This document shows positions 41,164 to 50,136 of a stretch of 64,000 nucleotides of DNA, piece after piece. This DNA is from Parcubacteria group bacterium (GTDB taxonomy: Bacteria > Patescibacteria > ABY1 > Buchananbacterales > UBA6539). How positions within the stretch are numbered: the first letter of the stretch is position 1; every line of letters starts with the position of its first letter. Under the pieces are notes generated by a model. The model saw only the letters and a list, made by a program, of their open reading frames with translations, had not been told where the DNA came from and searched no databases. The DNA lies in NCBI GenBank assembly GCA_002687175.1, contig NYZP01000001.1, positions 160,422-224,421 of the forward strand, read 5' to 3'. The position numbers were made by a program, and so were the translations under genes.

Positions 41164-43182
41164 CTTTAATAATTTTAAAAACTCTTTCTCCTCAATAACC
41201 TTAACTCCCAAGTCCTTGGCTTTTTGTAACTTTGATCCAGGGTTTTCACCAACTACCAGGTAATCAGTATTCTTAGAAACCGAAGATACCCAGTCCCCTC
41301 CAACTTGTCGGATTTTCTGTTTAGCTTCATCGCGAGATAAAGAAGAGAGTGAACCAGTAACCACAATTTTTCTACCAGTTAATGGTCCAGATTTAATTGA
41401 AACTTTTTGATTCTGGACATCAACTCCAACACTTGCTAAATCATCAAGTAACTTTAAATTATTTTTATCACTAAACCAATCGGCGATACTTTGTGCCACA
41501 ATCGGACCAATATCTTCCACTGATTCTAAGTCACTGTCTGATAATTTTTTAATCTTGGCTAAACTGCCAAATTTATTTGCCAAAGCAATCGCCGTTTCTT
41601 CACCAACGTTAGCTATTCCTAAAGAATATAAAAATTTAGGTAAAGTTATTGTCTTAACCTGGTTAATTGAGTCAAGCAAGTTGTCAGCAGATTTTTCAGC
41701 AAAGCGTTCTAAGCCAACCAGGTCATCTTTTTCTAATCTAAAAATATCGGCCGGAGTTTTTAGTAAACCTTCCTCCATTAATTGAACCACAATTTTTTCT
41801 CCCAACCCGTCAATATTAAAAGCCTTCTTGGATACAAAATGAATTACTCCTCGTTGTTGTTGAGCAAAACACTGTTTATTGGTACAAAACAGATCAACGC
41901 TATCACTACCTTTCTCAGCGCGTTTTTGAGTTATTGCCGAACCGCAAGCCGGACACTTATGAGGCATAACAAACTTCTTTTCTTTACCTGTTCGTAGCTT
42001 TGTTAAGACAGACACCACTTCGGGAATAATTTCTCCAGCCTTACGAATGACTACAGTATCACCAATTTTCACTCCCAAGCGTTTAATCTGGTCTTCATTA
42101 TGTAACGTTGCACGCTTGACCGTTGTTCCGGCCAGTTTAACCGGGCGGAGGTGGGCCACTGGCGTGAGGGTGCCAAGCCGACCGACTTGAACCGTAATAT
42201 TTTCAATGACCGTTGTAACTTTTTCAGCGGCAAATTTGAAAGCAATGGTTGATCGAGGCGCTTTGCCAACAAACCCTAAACGATCTCGATAATCAACACT
42301 ATTAATTTTAACCACCACCCCATCAATCCAATATGGTTCTGACTTCCGTTTTTTATCCCAAGTTTTCCAGAAACTGATCACTTCCTCTAAATTTTTACAC
42401 ACCTGGTAATGCTGATTAACTTTAAAACCTAATTTTTTTAGCTCTTCAAGTTTTGCCAACTGATTAGTTGGTATTTTATCGGTACCGCCAGACCAGGAAT
42501 AAATAAAACAGTCCAGTTTTCTTTTAGCCGCTACTTTAGGGTCTAATTGTCTAATGGTACCGGCCGCAGCGTTACGAGGATTAGCGAATTCTGGTTGGCC
42601 ATCTTTCTTTCTTTGTTTATTAATCAAATTAAGCTGTTTTTCTGACAACCAAACTTCTCCTTCAACGATAATGTTAGCTGGTTTTTTTAATTTTAATGGA
42701 ACGCTTTGAATAGTTTTTATATTTTTGGTAACATCTTCGCCAATCTGGCCATCACCACGTGTAGCCGCCGTCACTAAAACTCCATTTTCATAAGTGAAAA
42801 CAATGTGCAAGCCGTCAATTTTAATTTCACAGACATATTCTAGCTTTGGCTTATGCCCTAAATTTTTAATTAATAATTTTTCAATTCTTTCTTGCCAATC
42901 AAAAAGTTCCGCTTCCGAAAAAGCATCATTAAAAGACCACTGACGTACTTGATGTTTTACTTTTACAAATTTATCAAGCGGTTCTCCGCCAATTCTTTCC
43001 AATGGAGAATCAGCACGTTTTAAATCCGGAAATTCTTTTTCTAACTTAGCTAATTCTTGCTGCAAAGAATCATAAACCTCATCACTCACTGCCGGATCAT
43101 CCAAAACATGATAGCGCTTCCGCAAATCATCAATTTGTACAACCAGTTTGTCTATTCTGTTTTTAGCTGACTTTTTATCCAT
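41161..43182 (-). CDS. ligA: NAD-dependent DNA ligase
   Basis: Seals nicks during replication and repair, 673 residues, normal length. Adenylation lysine in KIDG at 121-124, preceded by YVCEI; GEVWLS, VGRLGTLTPVA and VKRATLHNED motifs; zinc cysteines CPACGS and CTNKQC; helix-hairpin-helix repeats (GIANVGEETAIALA, VEDIGPIVAQSI); and a C-terminal BRCT domain starting LTGRKIVVTGSL. Complete and apparently functional. Confidence 0.95.
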   Translation of the reverse strand: MDKKSAKNRIDKLVVQIDDLRKRYHVLDDPAVSDEVYDSLQQELAKLEKEFPDLKRADSPLERIGGEPLDKFVKVKHQVRQWSFNDAFSEAELFDWQERIEKLLIKNLGHKPKLEYVCEIKIDGLHIVFTYENGVLVTAATRGDGQIGEDVTKNIKTIQSVPLKLKKPANIIVEGEVWLSEKQLNLINKQRKKDGQPEFANPRNAAAGTIRQLDPKVAAKRKLDCFIYSWSGGTDKIPTNQLAKLEELKKLGFKVNQHYQVCKNLEEVISFWKTWDKKRKSEPYWIDGVVVKINSVDYRDRLGFVGKAPRSTIAFKFAAEKVTTVIENITVQVGRLGTLTPVAHLRPVKLAGTTVKRATLHNEDQIKRLGVKIGDTVVIRKAGEIIPEVVSVLTKLRTGKEKKFVMPHKCPACGSAITQKRAEKGSDSVDLFCTNKQCFAQQQRGVIHFVSKKAFNIDGLGEKIVVQLMEEGLLKTPADIFRLEKDDLVGLERFAEKSADNLLDSINQVKTITLPKFLYSLGIANVGEETAIALANKFGSLAKIKKLSDSDLESVEDIGPIVAQSIADWFSDKNNLKLLDDLASVGVDVQNQKVSIKSGPLTGRKIVVTGSLSSLSRDEAKQKIRQVGGDWVSSVSKNTDYLVVGENPGSKLQKAKDLGVKVIEEKEFLKLLK

Positions 43183-43191
43183 AAAAACTAA

Positions 43192-44109
43192 TTAATTTTT
43201 TTCAATTTTTTCTTCGGAGAATAATACAAAATCATAAAGGCCAGAAAGTGACGGACGAACTGGAGCTCTGACTTTTACTCGCTGAAATGAGTTACCAAAA
43301 ATTGACTCCGAATCAATTAGCAGTCGGCCGGGAATTGGTAGCTGAGCACCTGAAGTTTTATTAAATACATTTAATACAAGCGAGACAGGCCCATCATATT
43401 CATCTATAGGATAACCAAACTTAAATGTATAAGAGCACTGTTCTAAAATACTTATCCTATCAACTGAAGTAATTGGAAAAGGAGAGAAAGATATTGGTGT
43501 TATTTCTTTTAAAACAGGCGGTTTAGTTAAACAATCGGAAGCTTGAGGATTTGTAACATTTAAAATCTTAGTTAAGTTAATCAACTCAGTATTCCAATAT
43601 ATTTGAAGATTATCGATTACTAATTCTAGGCGGCCAATGTCAGATTTGAATGATTGGAATGGATTAAATAAATCAATTTGAAACGAATCACCCTTTTTTA
43701 AAACAATAGAAAAATCAAAAGTGTTAGTGGCATTAACCGACCAGTCACCCCGGGCACTTAAACCACTATCATCTATATTAACACAGGGAGCTGTTGGTTC
43801 ATTAGTACAAAATCCCGTATTTTGACAAGCACAAAGTGCCGGAGGGTTACAAGCAATATCGGGAAACTCTTCAATAATTCGACAGTCCCTAACTGCTTCA
43901 CGGTGTCTAATCTGTTGCAGTGCTCGCTCTACGCCACTTTCTGCTAAGTAGCGAGATTGGATTGACTGATCTATTAAGCGTGATTGCAAGATATCCCTAA
44001 TAATCAAATTAGAAAATAAAACCGCTCCGCCAATGGCAACCGCAATCAAAATAACGGCTAAGATTAAAATCATTCCCGATTGATTTTTTGGTTGAGACTT
44101 TATTTTCAT
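43192..44109 (-). CDS. PilX/GspK-like minor pilin or pilus assembly membrane protein
   Basis: A 305-residue protein with one N-terminal helix (SGMILILAVILIAVAIGGAVLF) followed by YLAESGVERALQQIR, the arrangement of PilX/GspK-type minor pilins. The outside part is beta-rich with several cysteines (CRIIEEF, CNPPALCAC). It is the last gene of the minor pilin group (45.5-43.2 kb). Confidence 0.7.
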   Translation of the reverse strand: MKIKSQPKNQSGMILILAVILIAVAIGGAVLFSNLIIRDILQSRLIDQSIQSRYLAESGVERALQQIRHREAVRDCRIIEEFPDIACNPPALCACQNTGFCTNEPTAPCVNIDDSGLSARGDWSVNATNTFDFSIVLKKGDSFQIDLFNPFQSFKSDIGRLELVIDNLQIYWNTELINLTKILNVTNPQASDCLTKPPVLKEITPISFSPFPITSVDRISILEQCSYTFKFGYPIDEYDGPVSLVLNVFNKTSGAQLPIPGRLLIDSESIFGNSFQRVKVRAPVRPSLSGLYDFVLFSEEKIEKN

Positions 44110-44112
44110 AAA

Positions 44113-44916
44113 TTATCTTTTATAAATTCGGCTTAAAACCGTAGTTTGCAAAAAAACTATTTTTCTGTCTTCTGGTCTAACGGTTACTGACTCAAACCCT
44201 ACGACAATAGTTACTCGAGGTTGATTATCAAAAGGTAGACAAATTCCAACACCGCCAGGATCCGGACAATTGTTAGTGGAACACTCTGAATCTTGACTAC
44301 ATTGACAAAATCCAATTTCGGCAACATCAGAACATTTTCCACCTGGACATTGAATATCGCTGGTACAAACATTACCGGCATTACTACCACCTTCACAAAC
44401 TCTTTTTAAAGTACATGAATTACTTAGGCAATCGGTATCTTCATTACATCGATCGGCTGTGGAAAATGGGTTAGTTGTCGGGTCAATATAAAATAAAAGT
44501 TTAACGACATTTATTTCACTTGGATCCGTAAATGAAGAAACTTGTTCCTTAACTTTTATTTTCACCACACCTTTACCACTACCGCTGTCAGTTTCTAGAA
44601 AATAACTAAACTCATTATTACTTTCATCGACAAGATGTAATTCTTTTTCATCATCCTGGATTCCGGCAACAGTATCCAAGTCATAAGACTTAGTATAATC
44701 AATCTCTGATATTCTAATTTGTTGTGCCATACTTTCCATAGTAAAGCGTAAGTTATCAATTGATGTTTGCCTGAAAGAGGCTTGACGTTGAGATTGCAAA
44801 GATAAAATAAAAACTGTAATAATTACGGTCACCAGAACAACAAAAATACCCATGGCAACAATAATTTCCATTAAGGTGAACCCCTGTTTATTATTATTCA
44901 AATTATTTCCAAGCAT
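44113..44916 (-). CDS. PilW-like prepilin with cysteine-rich insert
   Basis: A 267-residue prepilin: leader KQG|FTLMEIIVAMGIF, helix to about residue 35, RFTMESMAQQIRISE in the PilW style. Its C-terminal half carries a cysteine-rich insert (CNEDTDCLSNSC, CTSDIQCPGGKC, CQCSQDSECSTNNC), resembling small EGF-like or C-rich binding repeats, presumably disulfide-bonded on the cell surface. It overlaps the next gene by 14 bases. Confidence 0.85.
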   Translation of the reverse strand: MLGNNLNNNKQGFTLMEIIVAMGIFVVLVTVIITVFILSLQSQRQASFRQTSIDNLRFTMESMAQQIRISEIDYTKSYDLDTVAGIQDDEKELHLVDESNNEFSYFLETDSGSGKGVVKIKVKEQVSSFTDPSEINVVKLLFYIDPTTNPFSTADRCNEDTDCLSNSCTLKRVCEGGSNAGNVCTSDIQCPGGKCSDVAEIGFCQCSQDSECSTNNCPDPGGVGICLPFDNQPRVTIVVGFESVTVRPEDRKIVFLQTTVLSRIYKR

Positions 44917-45472
44917 AAAGAAAACTTTCTAAAGTAACTTGTCGATCTCGGCCCCGCTCCAGCCAGCTTACTTCCGAGGTAACCTTAACACCAATTTTCT
45001 GTCCTGTGCTACATGGCGGTGAAACTTCAATGGTTTCACCATCATCTAAACAAATATCGTCTAGAGTTAAAATACGACGAAACTCTGATGGCTGACCACT
45101 GCCATCATGACTATAAAGACCTCGGCTAAGACCACTGGATATATACAGCAGATCATCGGTAAAATCAAAATTTAAACTCCAAGTATTAGTAACAATATCA
45201 AATTCGGCCGTAGCGACATTTTTAGTCGCGTCAGTCAGACCTTCATCCCAAGCTACTCCGGCCAGCCAATTACTGTCACGAATACTACGAACAACTTCAA
45301 TACCTTCACGCGCCAAATTATTAGCCACTATCTGAAACTCACTTTCTTTCTGCCCAACAATGTTAGATGTTGTCAGTGCTAAAACAGCCGAGAGTGCCAT
45401 AACTAAAATTGTAAGAGCAATAACTACCTCTAATAAACTTTGGCCTGATTGTGACTCTTTCAAATTTTTCAT
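44903..45472 (-). CDS. PilV-like minor prepilin
   Basis: A 189-residue protein. The leader SG|QSLLEVVIALTILVM has Gln in place of Phe at +1, as in some PilV proteins, with Glu at +5. LAREGIEVVRSIRDSNW is the PilV-type helix end. The C-terminal domain contains two cysteines. Overlaps both neighbours, which fits one translationally coupled pilus operon. Confidence 0.85.
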   Translation of the reverse strand: MKNLKESQSGQSLLEVVIALTILVMALSAVLALTTSNIVGQKESEFQIVANNLAREGIEVVRSIRDSNWLAGVAWDEGLTDATKNVATAEFDIVTNTWSLNFDFTDDLLYISSGLSRGLYSHDGSGQPSEFRRILTLDDICLDDGETIEVSPPCSTGQKIGVKVTSEVSWLERGRDRQVTLESFLYAWK

Positions 45473-46113
45473 AAACTAAAATCACTAACCACTAATCCAG
45501 AGAGAACCGACACATAGAAATAAGCCTCTTGGCCAGTTTCCGTATGTCTAATTTTTCCACCAACAAAAATAAATTTAGTACTAAAATTATCTTCAGACGG
45601 AACAGCCGTAATCTCACCTGGTGCCGAAAAAATTATTTCTAGCGGATTGATTGATTGACTTAAGGTGTCCCAGTTTCCCTCACAGGGAAGTCCGCTAGCA
45701 ACTGTATCATCTGTCAATCCACAAAATTCTATAAACTCAATCTTGTCTAATTCAAACTTATCAATTTCGATTTCACCGGTAGTATCAACGGCAAATAAAG
45801 TTACTTCATCGGGTGTGGGGCTTGGTAAAATTTCAAAACGAATACCATAGCCACCATCAGGAAAAATTTCATTCGGTGGTGGCACTGGATTATCGATCAA
45901 TTGCCCACCTAAATTCATATTACGCACAGTGGTCACTCCATTTACAATTTTTTTTACAATACCTTCAAAATTAACAATATTTTCAGCGGTGTTAAAATTG
46001 ACCAACACAAAACTAAATAAAATTATAATAATTGATATTGACACAATCAAATCAATAACCGTGAATCCTTTATTATTTTTTAAAAAGTTATAAGACCGTC
46101 TAAATTTAAACAT
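45469..46113 (-). CDS. FimT/GspH-like minor prepilin with Asp at position 5
   Basis: A 214-residue prepilin whose signal is NNKG|FTVIDLIVSISIIIIL: cleavage before Phe is standard, but the usually invariant Glu at +5 is Asp. The C-terminal part is a beta domain with CGLTDD and LPCEGNW cysteines. It overlaps pilD by eight bases. Confidence 0.8.
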   Translation of the reverse strand: MFKFRRSYNFLKNNKGFTVIDLIVSISIIIILFSFVLVNFNTAENIVNFEGIVKKIVNGVTTVRNMNLGGQLIDNPVPPPNEIFPDGGYGIRFEILPSPTPDEVTLFAVDTTGEIEIDKFELDKIEFIEFCGLTDDTVASGLPCEGNWDTLSQSINPLEIIFSAPGEITAVPSEDNFSTKFIFVGGKIRHTETGQEAYFYVSVLSGLVVSDFSL

Positions 46114-46855
46114 AGAGCAAACGTAGATACCAATTTAATATAACCTGACCATAAATAAGGCTAACTAAAGTTGCCACAGTTAGAAATGGACCAAACGGAA
46201 CTTGGGATGACATCTTTTTTTTATTAAGAGCAATTAAACTTAGGCCAAAAATTGCACCAATTAAATAGGCCAAAAATAAAGCCACTAACAAGAGCTGCCA
46301 ACCAAGTATTAAACCCATTAGTATTCCTAAGCGAATGTCGCCACCACCAACCCACTTACCTTTAGAGATAAAATACTGAGCTGCAAAAAAACCTCCCCCA
46401 ATTAAAGCACCAATAATCAAATTAAATAAACTCAACCCAAGGATTAAATTTGCAACAAATGCCACTACCATCGCCGGCAGCGAAACCTTGTCCAGAATTA
46501 AATAGTGTTTAAGATCATAAACAAAGATGATAATCAGAAAACTGACAAAGACTACATAACTAAAAAATTTAAAAGACAATCCAAAATTAAAATAGAGTAA
46601 GACAAAAATTAAGGCCGTAGCTATTTCAATAACTAAATATTGCCACGATATTTTTTTATCACACTGGCGACATCGAGCTTTTAAAATTAAGAAACTTAAA
46701 ACCGGAATATTATCGTACCAACTAATTATTTTTTTGCAATTTGGGCAGTGTGATCTGCCTCCTAAAAATGATTTTTTTGTTCCTAAACGTAAAATAACTA
46801 CATTTAAAAAACTTCCGCTGGCTAAGCCAAAAAGAAAAATAATTAAAAATATCAT
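46106..46855 (-). CDS. pilD: Prepilin peptidase (PilD / A24 family)
   Basis: Polytopic enzyme that cleaves prepilin leaders before Phe and methylates the new N-terminus, 249 residues. It has the cytoplasmic CPNCKKIISWYDNIPVLSF and CRQCDKKISWQYLVIE cysteine pairs, and the two catalytic aspartates lie in FVYDLKHYLILD and GGGDIRLG. Eight membrane segments can be counted. It is the first gene of the minor pilin operon and would process all pilins listed here. Confidence 0.93.
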   Translation of the reverse strand: MIFLIIFLFGLASGSFLNVVILRLGTKKSFLGGRSHCPNCKKIISWYDNIPVLSFLILKARCRQCDKKISWQYLVIEIATALIFVLLYFNFGLSFKFFSYVVFVSFLIIIFVYDLKHYLILDKVSLPAMVVAFVANLILGLSLFNLIIGALIGGGFFAAQYFISKGKWVGGGDIRLGILMGLILGWQLLLVALFLAYLIGAIFGLSLIALNKKKMSSQVPFGPFLTVATLVSLIYGQVILNWYLRLLYV

Positions 46856-46915
46856 GCCTTAATTTTACCTTGAGGCATTAAATAAGGCAAACTTAAATTT
46901 ATCTTAAACTAAACC

Positions 46916-46945
46916 AAAAACCCTGCAAAAAAAGCAGGGTTTTTA
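46916..46945. terminator. Terminator of the pilin gene at 47011 (bidirectional)
   Basis: AAAAACCCTGC paired with GCAGGGTTTTT through a short A-rich loop; A/T runs on both sides. Confidence 0.8.
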
Positions 46946-47010
46946 ATTGAATTTATTTGTGAAATTCTGAATCTTCTGTAAATTTATGACCAGAATAATA
47001 ACGTTAGCTA

Positions 47011-47568
47011 CTACGGGCAAACACCGTCTGAGATACCTGAAGGTGTCGCACATTTATCACCACCACTTAAATCACCCGCTCCACCTTCTAAGTAAAAGTC
47101 TATTGTATAGGTGACACATTCCCCAAAATCTTCACAAGCTATAGGTACCTCATCACCAGTCTCGGCCGCGTAAACAAAATCATAAGTTGGTGATTGTGGA
47201 TCATCTGGTACTAAACCAATATATATCGGATCACTGCAACTTGTATCAAATCCACCACCATCAAGACAATCTACATCTACTCCTAAGGTATAGCTGCTAC
47301 TAGCACCGAGATCTGGATAGCTGGTGTTAGAATTAAAAAATAGCTCAAGGGCTGTCTGAATATTTTTAACGTCAGCGACCCTTTTGGCATCTCGTGATTT
47401 CTCGCGAGCTGAGTCTAAAGCAATAGCGGCAAAAGTTGCTAACAGGCCAATAATAGCAATAACCACTAAGAGTTCTATTAAAGTAAACCCAGCACCTTTT
47501 TTAGATGTTAAGTGGTTAGATTGTTTATGTCCCAGCAAAAGGTGCTGGGTAAAACCTTTTTTCTTCAT
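47011..47568 (-). CDS. Major pilin-like protein with a 63-bp insertion in its leader
   Basis: From the ATG at 47568 (AAAGGAGGTG six bases upstream) it is 185 residues. The mature part starts GAG|FTLIELLVVIAIIGLL and continues SAREKSRDAKRVADVKNIQ, typical GspG/PilA-type. Before it lies a duplicated leader MKKKGFTQHLLLGHK. The empty-site paralogue at 53894 starts directly with MKKKGFTLIEL. Several cysteines (CLDGG, CSDP, CEDFGEC, CATP) mark the C-terminal domain. Likely an abundant pilin, given its strong ribosome site and own terminator. Confidence 0.9.
   Translation of the reverse strand: MKKKGFTQHLLLGHKQSNHLTSKKGAGFTLIELLVVIAIIGLLATFAAIALDSAREKSRDAKRVADVKNIQTALELFFNSNTSYPDLGASSSYTLGVDVDCLDGGGFDTSCSDPIYIGLVPDDPQSPTYDFVYAAETGDEVPIACEDFGECVTYTIDFYLEGGAGDLSGGDKCATPSGISDGVCP
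47487..47550. repeat. 63-bp inverted-repeat insertion element in a prepilin leader (copy 2)
   Basis: Perfect 14-bp terminal inverted repeats (47487-47500, ACCCAGCACCTTTT, and 47537-47550, its inverse) with about 36 bp between. It interrupts the Gly-Phe-Thr codons of the prepilin leader and duplicates them on the other side, in frame. Confidence 0.8.
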
Positions 47569-47668
47569 GTTTCCACCTCCTTTCAAGCCTTTAATATAAA
47601 TAAAGGCTTTATTTTGATGTTAATTTATATACTTAATTATACTAATTTTTCACAATTTTAACAATAAG

Positions 47669-49486
47669 TTATTCACTATCTTCTAGCCAGTCCCCTCGAT
47701 AGTCAATATACCTACGATACTCATGATTAAATGGTAAAGGATCAAAAGCGATTGCTTTAACTAAAAACTCTTGAGATTTTTCTATTTGTCCATCATTTAA
47801 ATAAAAGGTGGCTAAGTTGTAATAATAATGAGAAGCCAAACCAGTGTCCGGATAACTACTAAACTCATCAATTTCATCTATATTTCTTAAGGTCACATTA
47901 TAGCCATCCAAATCCCCTTTTTTGGCCTCAGCAAAATTAGAATAAATCTTATGAACATAACCATTAGATCGACTAAAAATATCCAGAGCAAAATCATCAT
48001 TAGTTACTGAAAAATTTGTATATATCGGTCTGTCTTCAACCTCCTGCAAAAGACCAATAATCTCATTTCTTTTTTCATCAAACGTAAGAGCATAGTGATC
48101 CTTAGGTACGCGCATCGCCACATCTTTATAAAAAAAGTTATGCTCAGAAATAATATCAATGTCTGACCTTAGATTTTCCACCATTTTGAAATAAATTATA
48201 CTAAATATTTCTGAATCCCCCTGTAAAGTTTCGTCATATGCAAAATAATATAGACTATCTGGTTCCATACTATTTAGTAGGTTTTTACCATAATCATAGG
48301 CCAACCAATAATTACTTAGATCGGATCTTTTATAATTCATTATTAAAAAACTTATTGGTAGCGAGAACAAAACTATAAAAAAAACTATTTGAAAAAATTT
48401 AAAGGATAAGACAGAACTTTTTTTCAAGGCTTTAACGAAAAAAGTATAAAGATACTCTGCGGTATGAGCAAACCAAAAAATAATAATCATGAATACTGGC
48501 AAGTAATAAACTCGGTAGGTGTACTCAATACCAATAGTCCAACCAAATTTTCTTAAATATATGATGGCCACACCATTAAGTAAAAAAATACCGATAGTTA
48601 ATACCGCCAAAGCCCTGGACTTTTTTAGTAAATAAACTGCTCCACCAAAGGCTAGCAATAAAGTTGGCAGAAAAAATTGCTGATAAATTTCAAAGAAAAA
48701 AGTTATGACCACACCAGTTTTACTGTAAGTGTTAACTAACGGTGAAAAATCATCATACTGAGCTCGACTAATATGATTCCAAACGTCCGGCCAAGCAGTG
48801 ATAGGTCCCCAATTAAAAACTGGTGATTGGGAAGCCCTGAGTGGTAAATAAAGATAAACTGTTAAACCTAATAGAAATAAAAAGAACATTTTAAAAATTA
48901 ATTTCCAATTGGTATTAAAACTTTTGTCGCTCAGTAATATATAAAGTCCAAAAGCCGGGGCCAACAAAACTGACATTGTGTGATTTGTTAAACTCAAACC
49001 AAATAAAAAAGCAAACCACAAAAGATATTTATTTTTTTTATTTTCTTGCCAAATTAGCAAGATTAAAATCAGTAAAGCTACGAAAAAAGTGTTTAAAGTA
49101 TAAACTTCCGCAATAAGACTTTGAGACCAAAATACCGGACTAAAAGCAAACATTAATGAAAAACTAAAAGCAATAATTTTATTTCTTGTTGTTTTATGAA
49201 TTATTAAATACAACAAGGCAATAGTCAGGGCGCCAAAAAAAGCTGACATCAAATTAACTCTCCAGGCAATTGATCCTAAAGGAATAAAGGTAAATAATTT
49301 ACCTAAAATAACATACAAGGGGAACCCCGGGGGATGAGGAATACCTAAAGTATAGGCAGCTGCGACTAATTCACCGCTATCTTCCATAGTGATACTAGGG
49401 GCTAAAGTAAATAAATAAACAACACCAGAAATCAAAAAGATTATTGATGATAACAAAAAATTAATATTAAACTTTTTCAAATTCAT
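47669..49486 (-). CDS. DUF2723 family membrane glycosyltransferase-like protein
   Basis: A 605-residue polytopic protein with the DUF2723 hallmark MEDSGELVAAAYTLGIPHPPGFPLY after the first helix, about 11 membrane helices and a soluble C-terminus with a TPR-like helical part. DUF2723 proteins are GT-C fold, related to protein O-mannosyl transferases, and could glycosylate pilins (inference from the neighbouring pilin genes). It overlaps the methyltransferase gene by four bases. Confidence 0.85.
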   Translation of the reverse strand: MNLKKFNINFLLSSIIFLISGVVYLFTLAPSITMEDSGELVAAAYTLGIPHPPGFPLYVILGKLFTFIPLGSIAWRVNLMSAFFGALTIALLYLIIHKTTRNKIIAFSFSLMFAFSPVFWSQSLIAEVYTLNTFFVALLILILLIWQENKKNKYLLWFAFLFGLSLTNHTMSVLLAPAFGLYILLSDKSFNTNWKLIFKMFFLFLLGLTVYLYLPLRASQSPVFNWGPITAWPDVWNHISRAQYDDFSPLVNTYSKTGVVITFFFEIYQQFFLPTLLLAFGGAVYLLKKSRALAVLTIGIFLLNGVAIIYLRKFGWTIGIEYTYRVYYLPVFMIIIFWFAHTAEYLYTFFVKALKKSSVLSFKFFQIVFFIVLFSLPISFLIMNYKRSDLSNYWLAYDYGKNLLNSMEPDSLYYFAYDETLQGDSEIFSIIYFKMVENLRSDIDIISEHNFFYKDVAMRVPKDHYALTFDEKRNEIIGLLQEVEDRPIYTNFSVTNDDFALDIFSRSNGYVHKIYSNFAEAKKGDLDGYNVTLRNIDEIDEFSSYPDTGLASHYYYNLATFYLNDGQIEKSQEFLVKAIAFDPLPFNHEYRRYIDYRGDWLEDSE

Positions 49487-50136
49487 AAATTAATTTTTTT
49501 TACTCTAAATACAATTATTTTCCACATATTAAAAATAATATTTTTTTCTCCTACAATAGAAAACCCTTGATCTTCAAAAAGCTTAAAACCTTCTTTCTTA
49601 AAATCATGTACATGAATATCGTCCCAAACTTTTCCTCTTAATCTAGTCCAAAAAAACCAAGCTAATTTAAATAGAAAATTCTCACTTGGTATACCTACTA
49701 CTAGATAGCCATCTTTATTTAGCAATCTTTTAATTTCTGCTAAAACATCTGGTAAGTCTGGAACATGCTCTAAGACGTCAAAGGCTGTTACGGCCTGAAA
49801 ATAGCTATCACTAAAAGGAGAATTTCGTGGAAAATCATTATAAATAAAAGTAATTTTGGAAAATCGAGATTTAGCGTAATCAATTGCTTGAGGAGAAATA
49901 TCTATGCCATAGACCTGACAGTCAGTAGCTTTATTGATAACATTGGTACGATCACCGCTGTGACACCCTAAATCTAATATCTTGCCATTCAAATTCAAAT
50001 TTTTAACTACTCGGCTAATGTGCTTAATACAACTGCCGTGCCAATATTTCTGAAAAATATTTGTTTTAACACCTCGCTGATAATAATCAACTGGGACAGA
50101 TTGATGCTTGTGATCCAACTCTTCTTTAGTGATCAT
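49483..50136 (-). CDS. Class I SAM-dependent methyltransferase
   Basis: From the ATG at 50136 it has 217 residues. AdoMet motifs are KILDLGCHSGDRTNVI, VYGIDISPQAIDYAKSRF and VTAFDVLEHVPDLPDVLAEIKRLL. The VPVDYYQRGVKTN start is typical of methyltransferases in surface polysaccharide or lipid-linked sugar clusters. It sits between GT-C type genes. Confidence 0.85.
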   Translation of the reverse strand: MITKEELDHKHQSVPVDYYQRGVKTNIFQKYWHGSCIKHISRVVKNLNLNGKILDLGCHSGDRTNVINKATDCQVYGIDISPQAIDYAKSRFSKITFIYNDFPRNSPFSDSYFQAVTAFDVLEHVPDLPDVLAEIKRLLNKDGYLVVGIPSENFLFKLAWFFWTRLRGKVWDDIHVHDFKKEGFKLFEDQGFSIVGEKNIIFNMWKIIVFRVKKINL

